NCBI GenBank assembly: GCA_946887155.1
Contig: CAMPKM010000156.1
Location: forward strand, 1 to 6,894
DNA length: 6,894 nucleotides
Reading direction: 5' to 3'
DNA from: an uncultured Gemmatimonadota bacterium
Lineage (GTDB): Bacteria; Gemmatimonadota; Gemmatimonadetes; Gemmatimonadales; Gemmatimonadaceae
Below, piece after piece: positions 1-6,170 of the stretch (position 1 is its first letter; the number at the start of each line of letters is the position of its first letter). The notes under the pieces were generated by a model, which was not told where the DNA came from, did no database searches, and saw only the letters and a program-made list of their open reading frames with translations. Both the position numbers and the translations under genes were made by a program.

Positions 1-417
1 GCGGTAGACAGTGACCGTCGGCTTGCGGGCATCGTTGTCGCCGACGTCGCCGATGTAGAGGCAGCGCCGATCGCTCCCTGCCTCGCACGGACCCGAAGCG
101 GCCGCTTCCCAGTCGAGGTTCCGCGCCCCGTTCACTCGCCAGACGCCTCGACTACGGCCCGTGGAATCGAAGGCAAAGAGCAAAGGCTCATGACCGGAGT
201 CATTCAGGCCGAAGATGATCCCCGGCTGCGTCACACTCGTGACTCCTACAGAATTCTCCACAAGGCGCGTGTGGAGATTTGTGGGGATGAACATTCGGTT
301 GCCGGGAGCCGGCGCATCCTGGGCGTCAGATGGCCGAGCATCGGACGAGCGGCACCCGAGGAATGCGGCCACGATCGCGCATGTCAGGGCACCGAGAGAA
401 CGCTCGCAGTTCATCAT
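1..417 (-). CDS. Putative lipoprotein, beta-propeller-like, N-terminal part (cut by left edge)
   Basis: This frame is open from an ATG pair at 415-417 and 412-414 to the window edge, so about 138 residues are seen and the C-terminus is missing. The N-terminus has a short charged segment (ER), then a hydrophobic stretch and Cys (AAFLGC, Cys about residue 21), which reads as a slightly atypical lipoprotein signal. After a Pro/Ala/Asp linker come segments NDSGHEPLLFAFDSTG, ARNLDWE and CLYIGDVGDNDAR, ending TVTVYR at the edge. From memory, the NDSG...DWE...YIGDxGDN...VTVYR pattern marks a family of secreted propeller-like proteins of unknown function. Two cysteines (about residues 110 and 118) flank the loop before the GDVGDN motif and could form a disulfide. 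No clear Shine-Dalgarno precedes either ATG, so the exact start is uncertain. The gene diverges from ssrA. The reading frame is solid; the function is not known. Confidence 0.8.
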   Translation of the reverse strand, partial: MMNCERSLGALTCAIVAAFLGCRSSDARPSDAQDAPAPGNRMFIPTNLHTRLVENSVGVTSVTQPGIIFGLNDSGHEPLLFAFDSTGRSRGVWRVNGARNLDWEAAASGPCEAGSDRRCLYIGDVGDNDARKPTVTVYR

Positions 418-480
418 GCAACGTGTTGTTGTTAAGGGCATTCCGCGCGCGACTTCGTGTAAATTGGCACGTCAGAATCG

Positions 481-508
481 TTGACCTGCGGGGCAAATCC
501 GCTAGCTT
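481..508 (+). promoter_or_regulatory. Probable sigma70-type promoter of ssrA
   Basis: TTGACC at 481-486 matches the -35 consensus at five of six bases. TAGCTT at 503-508 lies after a 16-bp spacer and keeps the key T, A and final T of a -10 box. Transcription would start near 515, about 9 nt before the mature tmRNA 5' end at 524, which leaves a short leader for RNase P to remove. The position fits well; the -10 match is modest. Confidence 0.5.
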
Positions 509-523
509 TCATGCACGACTTAC

Positions 524-877
524 GGGGGCGACTTGGCTTCGACGGGGTCGGTGAAGCTGTGGCTGCGTGCCCAGGACTCCTGAGCCCTGGTAAAACACTC
601 GGGTAAATCACAACTGCCAACAACAACATGGCACTGGCTGCGTAACTTCGGTTACAGCACCTGCTCATAGGGAAGCCCGCCTGAGGCGGCTTTATGAGTA
701 TCGCAATATCGGGCTAGTCCGGCGCTGCGCCTTCCGGCGTCGGGCGAAAGTTCAGGAGGATTGTCCGGGAATCGGCCGCTTACCTGCCAGTTTCCGGAGA
801 CACTGAAAGGTGAGACACGCACGTAGAAGCTGTGGTCGATCCAGTCTCGGACCGGGGTTCGAATCCCCGCGCCTCCA
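524..877 (+). ncRNA. ssrA: Transfer-messenger RNA (tmRNA, 10Sa RNA), single-piece form
   Basis: This RNA rescues stalled ribosomes: charged with alanine and bound by SmpB, it enters the A site and its internal frame adds a degradation tag. The 5' end GGGGGCG (524-530) pairs with CGCCTCC (870-876) as a 7-bp acceptor stem with one G-U pair, and A877 is the discriminator base. A perfect 5-bp T-arm (853-869) has the loop TTCGAAT. The D-like segment ACTTGGCTTCGACGGGG is typical of tmRNA. Pseudoknot PK1 can be drawn: CCAGG 571-575 with CCTGG 586-590, and CCTGAG 579-584 with CTCGGG 598-603. The tag frame is at 616-645, and its stop codon lies in a UUCG-capped hairpin (642-655). Further inverted repeats, such as CCGCC/GGCGG and CTCATA (663-668) with TATGAG (694-699), fit the later pseudoknots. 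CCA is not encoded, since CTC follows A877. The gene converges on the histidine kinase, whose stop codon starts 2 nt further on. Confidence 0.97.
616..645 (+). other. tmRNA tag-peptide reading frame (ANNNMALAA, stop TAA)
   Basis: The resume codon is most likely GCC at 616-618, giving GCC AAC AAC AAC ATG GCA CTG GCT GCG TAA. The tag added to a stalled protein would be the tRNA-borne Ala plus ANNNMALAA. The ALAA end is the classical recognition signal for ClpXP/ClpAP-type proteases. The bases before the resume codon (CAACT) resemble the usual upstream determinant. The frame is certain; the resume codon is inferred by analogy, and the encoded part is 9 codons against 10 in E. coli. Confidence 0.85.
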
Positions 878-878
878 C

Positions 879-3641
879 TCATTCAGCGCCGGCAGCGATT
901 TCGCTCGCCGGCGTTGTTTTTGCGGCCGCCAGTTGCTGCGCGACGACCTTCGATAATTCGCTCATCGTATACGGCTTCCCGATCGCGGCGCTGAATCCGT
1001 ACGTCGCCAGGCGATCGATGTCACCCGGCTCCAGGTACCCGGTCGAGAGAATGAGTCGCAGGCGAGGTGCCATCTCGCGGATCAGGATGGCGGCGTCCCG
1101 GCCATGCATGCGCGGCATGTTGCCGTCGAGGATGACGAGATCGAAACGGCGCGGGTCGGCCGCGATCCGTTCCACCGCGTCGGTGCCATCGACGGCGGTT
1201 TCGACGCGATACCCCAGCTGCTGCAGCATGCGGCGCGCCACCTCACGGACGACGTTATCGTCGTCAGCCAGCAGGATGATACCGCTGCCGGTCACCATGC
1301 CTGGCGAATCCGCATCCGTGCCTTCCGCCATCAGGAGCCGTAGCGGGAGGTAGATGGTGAATGACGTCCCGCTACCGACCGCCGAACGCAGTTCGATGGC
1401 GCCGGAGTGCGAGCGCACGGTGCCGTAGACCATCGACAGGCCGATCCCCGTGCCCTTGCCGGCTGGCTTGTTGGTGAAGAACGGCTCGAAGGCCCGCCGC
1501 TGCACGTTAGGCGGCATGCCGCTCCCGGTATCTTCCACCCGGATGATGAGGAACGGACCCGGCTCGATGACGCCCGCCATCCGGTCGCATTCCTCCTGGT
1601 CCAGCGTCTTCTCGATCGTCGAGAACCGGAGCGACCCGCCATCGGGCATCGCGTCCCGGGCGTTGAGCGCCAGGTTGAGCAGCGCGTTGGTCAGGAGCGA
1701 ACGGTCGCCGGTGACGACTGACCGGCCCGCGGCGAGGTTGAGTTCCATCGAGATGCGGCGATCGAACGTGCGCGCCGCGATGTCGCGCACCTCGTTGATG
1801 ACCTGATGCACGTCCACCGGTTCGTCGCGAGCCGGCGCCGTCCGGGCCAGCGTCAACAGGTTGCGCGCCAGTTCGGCACCACGCGAGGCGGTTGCCTGGA
1901 TCGCGCCGGCGTCATCCTTCACGGCTTGCGGCGTGTCGTCCGATACCCGCAACAGGTCGGCGTATCCGATGATGGCCGTGAGCAGGTTGTTGAAGTCGTG
2001 CGCAATGCCGCCGGCCAGCTGGCCTACTGCATCCATCTTGTGTGCCTGCCGCAATTCTTCCTCGAGGCGTCGTTGCGCCGTGACGTCCTGGACGACGGTC
2101 AGCACATACATGGGAACGCCTGACGAGTCGCGCACGATTGCGGCCGTGACGTTGGCTACGGCGACGTTGCCGTCGGGTCGGAGGAAGCGCCGTTGCGTTC
2201 GTACCGGCGAGCCGCCGGACGTCATTCGGGAAAACGCCAATTCATCAGCGGCGACGTCTTCAGGATGCGAGAGCTCAGCCATGCGCTTGCCGAGGATGTC
2301 CTCAGGCGGCCGGCCCACCAGTTCGGCAAACGCCGGGTTGACTCGCAGGCAGCGCCCTTCGAGGTCGACCTCGGCCATCCCCACGCCGGCCTGCTCGAAG
2401 GCTGCACGGTAACGGGCTTCGCTCTCCGACAGCGCCACTTCCGCGCGCCGACGTTCGGTGATGTCGCGGAGGAACGCGCTGAACTCGGTCTGCTTTCCCT
2501 GCAGCGGCGTGATGGTGATTTCCACCGGGAACCGCGATCCGTCCTTCCGGAGCGCGACCAGCTCCAGCCGGCGGTGCATGAAGGGACCGTGTCCGGTTCG
2601 CTTGAAGCGCGCCAAGCCGATCGTGTGCGCCTCCCGGAATTCCACCGGGATGATGATGTCAGCGATGCGTTGATCCAGGACTTCCGCCCGGGTCCAACCG
2701 AACGTCTGCTCTGCCTGCGGCGACCACTCCTTGATGCGGCCCTCGGCATCGGAAACGATGACCGCATCGAGAGCCGCATCGAGAATGAGCCGCGTGCGCG
2801 CGGCGGTACGGTCCTCGGCACGCTGCGCATCGTCGAGCGCGCGCTGCTGGAGCATGGCCGTCATGCGATTGAACTGGTCGACCAGCCGGCCGATTTCGTC
2901 GGGGCGCTCCGATGGGAGTCGCACGTTGAAGTCTCCGGCGCTGACGCGATCGAGCGCGCCATCGAGATCGGCCAGCGGCGCATCCAGCCGGCGCCGCAGG
3001 AAAAACGCCAGCATCGGCAGGGCGAGGGTTCCACCGATGAGCCACACGATGATGACGGCGTTGAGCGTGGTCATGGCGTCGTCGAAACTTTCCTGATGCT
3101 CGGCCACCTCGCGGAGCGCCATCGTCGTGGCGTCGTTCAGCGACTTCGACAGGGGCGCGCGCAGCGAGTCAGCGCGTTGCAGCATCGTTTCGGCGCCGAC
3201 ACGGTTCCCGACTTGCATGGACGCGATCGCGCCCAGGATCTCGACCCGCAGTCGCTCCTCGAACACCGTCGCCGAGGCGAGAATCGTGCTCAGCGCCGAC
3301 GTCGCCTCGGTCGCCGAAAGTCGCATGGTCGCCCGGGATGTTTCGGCCAGCCGTTCAATCTGGCGCCGAAGTCCCTCCAGCGTATCGAGTGACGCTGGCT
3401 GGTCGCGCGTCGAGCCGAGCATCCGCCACAGATCCAGGGCGGTCGCATCCATCGCTTGTGCGCGCAAGGTTGATTCACGGTACTCCTCGAGCACCGCCTG
3501 ACTCCTGCTCCTGAGTCGCTCGGATGAAGGCCGGATCGTCAGGATGACCAGGAGCCCAAGTACCGCGACGTAGAGGACCGCGGCGATGCCGAGTCCCATC
3601 ATCGAGGTGCGAAGTGAGTGGCGGGCGGGTGGCCGGGTCAT
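879..3641 (-). CDS. Membrane hybrid histidine kinase (helical sensor-HAMP-PAS-PAS-HisKA-HATPase-REC)
   Basis: This 920-residue inner-membrane kinase should autophosphorylate on His and pass phosphate to its own receiver domain. Domain order: TM1 about 16-37; a largely helical extracytoplasmic region about 38-190; TM2 about 193-215; HAMP about 216-268; PAS about 283-397; PAS about 406-525; HisKA with GGIAHDFNNLL (His548); HATPase with N-box NLALNARDA (656-664), G1 DTGSG (704-708), F-box FEPFF (718-722) and G2 GKGTGIGL (728-735); REC about 787-903 with acidic pocket D793-D795, phospho-acceptor D839, S866/T867 and K889. All catalytic residues are present, so it looks active. The HDFNNLL H-box places it with FixL-like hybrid kinases. 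There is no Hpt or DNA-binding domain. The ATG overlaps the stop of the binding-protein gene (ATGA), and GGGAGAG lies 5 nt upstream, so the start is secure and translational coupling is likely. The ligand and the downstream partner are unknown. Confidence 0.96.
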   Translation of the reverse strand: MTRPPARHSLRTSMMGLGIAAVLYVAVLGLLVILTIRPSSERLRSRSQAVLEEYRESTLRAQAMDATALDLWRMLGSTRDQPASLDTLEGLRRQIERLAETSRATMRLSATEATSALSTILASATVFEERLRVEILGAIASMQVGNRVGAETMLQRADSLRAPLSKSLNDATTMALREVAEHQESFDDAMTTLNAVIIVWLIGGTLALPMLAFFLRRRLDAPLADLDGALDRVSAGDFNVRLPSERPDEIGRLVDQFNRMTAMLQQRALDDAQRAEDRTAARTRLILDAALDAVIVSDAEGRIKEWSPQAEQTFGWTRAEVLDQRIADIIIPVEFREAHTIGLARFKRTGHGPFMHRRLELVALRKDGSRFPVEITITPLQGKQTEFSAFLRDITERRRAEVALSESEARYRAAFEQAGVGMAEVDLEGRCLRVNPAFAELVGRPPEDILGKRMAELSHPEDVAADELAFSRMTSGGSPVRTQRRFLRPDGNVAVANVTAAIVRDSSGVPMYVLTVVQDVTAQRRLEEELRQAHKMDAVGQLAGGIAHDFNNLLTAIIGYADLLRVSDDTPQAVKDDAGAIQATASRGAELARNLLTLARTAPARDEPVDVHQVINEVRDIAARTFDRRISMELNLAAGRSVVTGDRSLLTNALLNLALNARDAMPDGGSLRFSTIEKTLDQEECDRMAGVIEPGPFLIIRVEDTGSGMPPNVQRRAFEPFFTNKPAGKGTGIGLSMVYGTVRSHSGAIELRSAVGSGTSFTIYLPLRLLMAEGTDADSPGMVTGSGIILLADDDNVVREVARRMLQQLGYRVETAVDGTDAVERIAADPRRFDLVILDGNMPRMHGRDAAILIREMAPRLRLILSTGYLEPGDIDRLATYGFSAAIGKPYTMSELSKVVAQQLAAAKTTPASEIAAGAE
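887..921 (+). terminator. Intrinsic terminator of ssrA, nested in the kinase 3' end
   Basis: CGCCGGC (887-893) pairs with GCCGGCG (907-913), and AGCG (894-897) pairs with CGCT (902-905) around an ATTT loop. Only C906 is bulged, which gives an 11-bp GC-rich stem. TTGTTTTT follows at 914-921. It starts 10 nt after the tmRNA 3' end. On the opposite strand the stem is not followed by a T run, so it should act only on plus-strand transcription. The same bases encode residues of about 908-919 of the convergent kinase. Confidence 0.85.
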
Positions 3642-4732
3642 GGCGGCTCTCCCATTGGACCACTCATGCGGAGGATTTCCGTTCTCGGGCGGTTGAATGC
3701 GATGGGTCCGGTCAGGCCGTTCCAGGCCGGCCGGCTTCCACCTAACGATTCGAGCCAGCGGCGAATCGACTGCCGGTCGGCGCCGGCCTCGCGGATCGCC
3801 GTCGCCAGAAGCATATAGGCGTCGAATTGCAGGGCACTCGACGCGTCGGGCGGGCGGTTCAGCACGCGCTGAATCCGGGCGACGAACGCCTGGCTGGCGG
3901 AATCACTGCCGGGGGTCCAGAACTCGACCCCCCGTACCCGTTCGCGGACGACATGGCGCATTCCCACGGGCACGCGTTTCGCGCCATCCATGCCGTCACC
4001 GAACAGAATCCAGGTCCCGCGCGCCTCGGCATGAATCAGGTTCGCGATGCACCAGCCGTTACCAGAGCCTGTCGTCACGACGACCGCGTCGGCGCGGGAC
4101 CGGCGAAGGGCGGCCTTGATGATGGCCTCATGGACGGCCAGGCCGTGCGGTTGAAAGCACCCGTCAGCTGGGATGACCGCCGCATCGACGACATCGGTGC
4201 CCCGCCGGAGCAGCGCGCCGCGCACGCCATCGCGAAGCCCGATCCCGTACTCATCGCCCAGGTAGAGAACGCTGACCCGGTTCACCCCGAGCGAGTCGAG
4301 GGCGTATTGCGCAATGAATGCGCCCTCGACGGAGTCGCTCGGGACGAGCGTGAACGTCCACGGGCCCATCTGGCCCAGACGACCGCTGGTAGCGTTAGGC
4401 ACGACCTGCGGCACGCCGCGCGCGTTGTAGACGGAGGCGCCGAGGATGGCGTCCCGGCTGCCCGGGTGTCCCACTACCGCAACGACGGTGGGGTCATCGG
4501 CGAAGATGGTGGCCTGTTCAGCGTTGAGGCGAAGACCACCCACGGGCGATCCGGCCGCAGTCCACGTCGCGACCTGTACACCGGCAGACTCGACTGCCGG
4601 CACGATGGCCCGGAGCAGTGCCGCCGTGGCCGGATCCCGCGGATAGCCATCACCGATGCGCGCCGGTTCGTCGGCGCCACACCCGAGCGTCAGGAGTCCG
4701 ATCAGGACACAGCCGGAGAAGGGCGATGGCAT
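3638..4732 (-). CDS. Periplasmic-binding lipoprotein, Peripla_BP_6 / LivJ-like, probable kinase partner
   Basis: This 364-residue protein has the type I periplasmic-binding fold of branched-chain amino acid (LivJ) type. A hydrophobic N-terminus ends in TLGC (Cys18), suggesting a lipid anchor; the segment before it has no Lys or Arg, which is unusual. Family landmarks in order: VVAVVGHPGSRDA (83-95), VYNARGVPQVVPNATS (101-116), VSVLYLGDEYGIGLRDGVRGALLRRG (153-178, second lobe), FGDGMDG (244-250), QFDAYMLLATAIREAG (302-317) and GPIAFNRPRTE (342-352). Cys192 and Cys228 could form a disulfide. ABC permease and ATPase genes are absent here and the downstream kinase overlaps by 4 nt. A sensory role, as with TorT or LuxP, is therefore more likely than transport. 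That is inference, and the ligand cannot be named. No in-frame start exists upstream before a stop at 4775-4777, and no good Shine-Dalgarno precedes the ATG. Confidence 0.9.
   Translation of the reverse strand: MPSPFSGCVLIGLLTLGCGADEPARIGDGYPRDPATAALLRAIVPAVESAGVQVATWTAAGSPVGGLRLNAEQATIFADDPTVVAVVGHPGSRDAILGASVYNARGVPQVVPNATSGRLGQMGPWTFTLVPSDSVEGAFIAQYALDSLGVNRVSVLYLGDEYGIGLRDGVRGALLRRGTDVVDAAVIPADGCFQPHGLAVHEAIIKAALRRSRADAVVVTTGSGNGWCIANLIHAEARGTWILFGDGMDGAKRVPVGMRHVVRERVRGVEFWTPGSDSASQAFVARIQRVLNRPPDASSALQFDAYMLLATAIREAGADRQSIRRWLESLGGSRPAWNGLTGPIAFNRPRTEILRMSGPMGEPP
3647..3653 (-). promoter_or_regulatory. Ribosome binding site of the hybrid kinase
   Basis: GGGAGAG on the minus strand lies 5 nt before the kinase ATG (3639-3641), inside the last codons of the binding-protein gene. 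Together with the ATGA stop/start overlap, it fixes the kinase start and points to translational coupling. Confidence 0.65.
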
Positions 4733-4762
4733 TGGAGGCGAGGAAGCCGCGAAACCGCCTCG

Positions 4763-4788
4763 AAGATAGCAACGTCAACACGGTGTTG
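4763..4788 (-). promoter_or_regulatory. Possible promoter and operator-like palindrome upstream of the sensor pair
   Basis: In the 70-bp gap between the M23 and binding-protein genes, the minus strand reads TGC-TATCTT (4763-4771). This is an extended -10-like element placing a transcript start about 22 nt before the ATG; the matching -35 (CTGCAA) is poor. Immediately upstream, CAACAC-N-GTGTTG (4776-4788) is a perfect 6+6 palindrome, with AACG/CGTT further out (4771-4774 and 4792-4795). A one-base centre and no T run make an operator more plausible than a terminator. The palindrome is directly seen; its function is a guess. Confidence 0.3.
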
Positions 4789-4802
4789 CAGCGTTAGGGG
4801 CG

Positions 4803-6137
4803 CTATTGCCTGAGGACCCAACCGGCTACGCCGCTGCTCGAACGGACGAGCGCGAAATCGCCGAAGCGCCCCACGACCCCGACCGTGTCACCCGGTTCTA
4901 CGACGGCAATGATGTCACCGGGTCCGTGCGTGACGGCTGGCCGCGCGAGAATGGTCTGCCCGGCGGGAACAGTCGCAATGGCGCGGTCGGCGGTTTCAGT
5001 CAGTCGCGCGCTGATGTAACCCGTCGCGCCATCCGGAAGGCGAACGCGATACCACGCGCCGGCAGCCGCCAGGACGTTCATCGCCGAGTGTCGCTCGAGC
5101 ACCGACACCGTATCGGCGGTGAGGCTCGGTGCCGTCCGCAGCGTCGCGCGGGCGACCGATGGGCGTACCCACTGGCCCAGACGCCCGGTATCGGCGACGA
5201 GCCGCGGGATCGTGCCACGCGGTCGGTAGACGAACCAGTACGGATCGACCGGACCTTCACCGCGCCGGTAGACGCCGAAGTGGAGGTGGGGCGGTGTGGT
5301 CCGGGCGTTACCGGTGTTGCCCACGAAGCCGAGTGTGTCGCCGAGGGCGACGCGCATGCCTGACGAGACGACCTGGCTGTCGAGGTGAGCGTAGTAGAGA
5401 GAATTGCCGGAAAGGTCCCGTAGCCAGACCACCTTGCCGCCGAGATTCGTGACCTGCACCCGGTTGACGACACCGGGGGCGGCCGCCACCACTGGCGTGC
5501 CGCGTTTCGCGAAGATGTCGATGCCGTGGTGGCTGCGAGCTCCCGCATCGCGCGGCGCGCCAAAGCGGCTGCCGATGTCACGATCCGTACCCTGTTTCAC
5601 CGGGAAGGCCAGCGTGGGTCCGATGCGCAACAGCGCCCGGAAACGACCACCGCGCAGCAATTCGGGTTGCGCACGGACGATGATCTCGCCGTCACGACGC
5701 GGTGACACGCGCAGGAAGCGATCGCCGGAATCCGCCGAGACGATGTGGGTGAAGGCGGAACTGCTGTCGCCCTCGATGCTCCAGGCATCGAGGAACATCG
5801 TGGTGCTGCTGTCTCCGGGCATGTCTACTTCCAGCGACAGCTCCTGTCCGCGCCTGACGCGGATGCGCAGGGCAACAGCGACGGGCACGCCGGGTTGCAG
5901 GTAGCCCTGTTCCTCGTGAGGCGACGTGACCAGCGGTGCATCGGTCAGGGCACGTTCAGCGGCCGCCACCCAGTCGAGCGCGAGCGCGGTCTCGCGCAGT
6001 CCCGCCGCGTTCAGCGCGTCGACGTAACGCTGTCGTGGCGTGCGGTTGTCGAACAGTTCCTTTGCCGCCTCACGAATGTTATCGCAGGCGGAGGTCGCCA
6101 GCATCAAGGCGGCCAGCGCAGGCAGTGAACGTGTCAA
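4803..6137 (-). CDS. M23 family metallopeptidase lipoprotein with two C-terminal SH3b domains
   Basis: This 444-residue probable cell-wall hydrolase of the LytM/M23 type would cut peptide cross-links of peptidoglycan in the periplasm. The N-terminus (LPALAALMLATSAC, Cys18) is a lipoprotein signal. Residues about 19-175 form an unrecognised region, strand-rich from about 80 and faintly like pre-peptidase C-terminal domains. The M23 core spans about 177-300. HHGID supplies Zn ligands H203 and D207, HLD supplies H251, and PPHLHFG supplies H284 and H286, so all usual active-site residues are present. Two bacterial SH3 repeats follow, about 325-381 (LRTAPS...WYRVRLPDGATGYI) and about 388-444 (ILARPA...GVAGWVLRQ), likely for wall binding. 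The start is TTG (6135-6137): GGAGGAG sits 8 nt upstream, and the next in-frame ATG (residue 12) would destroy the signal peptide. The DUF4159-type gene ends 31 bp upstream, so the two are probably co-transcribed. Confidence 0.93.
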   Translation of the reverse strand: MTRSLPALAALMLATSACDNIREAAKELFDNRTPRQRYVDALNAAGLRETALALDWVAAAERALTDAPLVTSPHEEQGYLQPGVPVAVALRIRVRRGQELSLEVDMPGDSSTTMFLDAWSIEGDSSSAFTHIVSADSGDRFLRVSPRRDGEIIVRAQPELLRGGRFRALLRIGPTLAFPVKQGTDRDIGSRFGAPRDAGARSHHGIDIFAKRGTPVVAAAPGVVNRVQVTNLGGKVVWLRDLSGNSLYYAHLDSQVVSSGMRVALGDTLGFVGNTGNARTTPPHLHFGVYRRGEGPVDPYWFVYRPRGTIPRLVADTGRLGQWVRPSVARATLRTAPSLTADTVSVLERHSAMNVLAAAGAWYRVRLPDGATGYISARLTETADRAIATVPAGQTILARPAVTHGPGDIIAVVEPGDTVGVVGRFGDFALVRSSSGVAGWVLRQ

Positions 6138-6140
6138 TCT

Positions 6141-6170
6141 CCCATCTCCTCCGCCTTCTCCCCATCTCCT
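6141..6170 (-). repeat. Short direct repeat AGGAGATGGG, two copies
   Basis: The 10-base word AGGAGATGGG (minus strand) occurs at 6161-6170 and again at 6141-6150, exactly 20 bp apart. It fills most of the gap between the DUF4159-type and M23 genes. The copy nearer the M23 gene contributes to its Shine-Dalgarno; the other overlaps the upstream stop codon. The gap is purine-rich overall, so chance or slippage could explain the repeat. Confidence 0.6.
6146..6152 (-). promoter_or_regulatory. Strong Shine-Dalgarno that fixes the TTG start of the M23 gene
   Basis: GGAGGAG on the minus strand lies 8 nt before TTG at 6135-6137. An ATG between them (ATG GGA GAT TGA) closes after three codons and cannot be the gene start. 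This supports TTG as the initiation codon. Confidence 0.7.

Noticed and set aside
190..554. Three overlapping plus-strand frames before and into ssrA
   Set aside because: They are antisense to the lipoprotein frame or run into the ssrA promoter and 5' end, with compositions unlike real proteins.
432..882. Minus-strand open frames across the tmRNA
   Set aside because: These are frames read through a structured RNA gene. The apparent peptides reflect the tmRNA helices and show no family resemblance.
2193..3392. Plus-strand open frame of 399 codons
   Set aside because: It is entirely antisense to the conserved kinase domains, is low-complexity and rich in Arg/His, and shows no domain. Long antisense frames are expected in GC-rich coding DNA.
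879..3641. Kinase as a direct transcription regulator
   Set aside because: After the receiver domain only about 17 residues remain. There is no DNA-binding or other output domain, so the signal must pass to a partner outside the window.
4771..4795. Palindrome as an intrinsic terminator of the M23 gene
   Set aside because: The centre is too tight for a full hairpin and no T run follows on the minus strand. An operator-like reading fits better.
3827..4813. Plus-strand open frame of 328 codons
   Set aside because: It is antisense to the binding-protein gene, has no recognisable motif and no plausible start context. The minus-strand frame has clear family landmarks.
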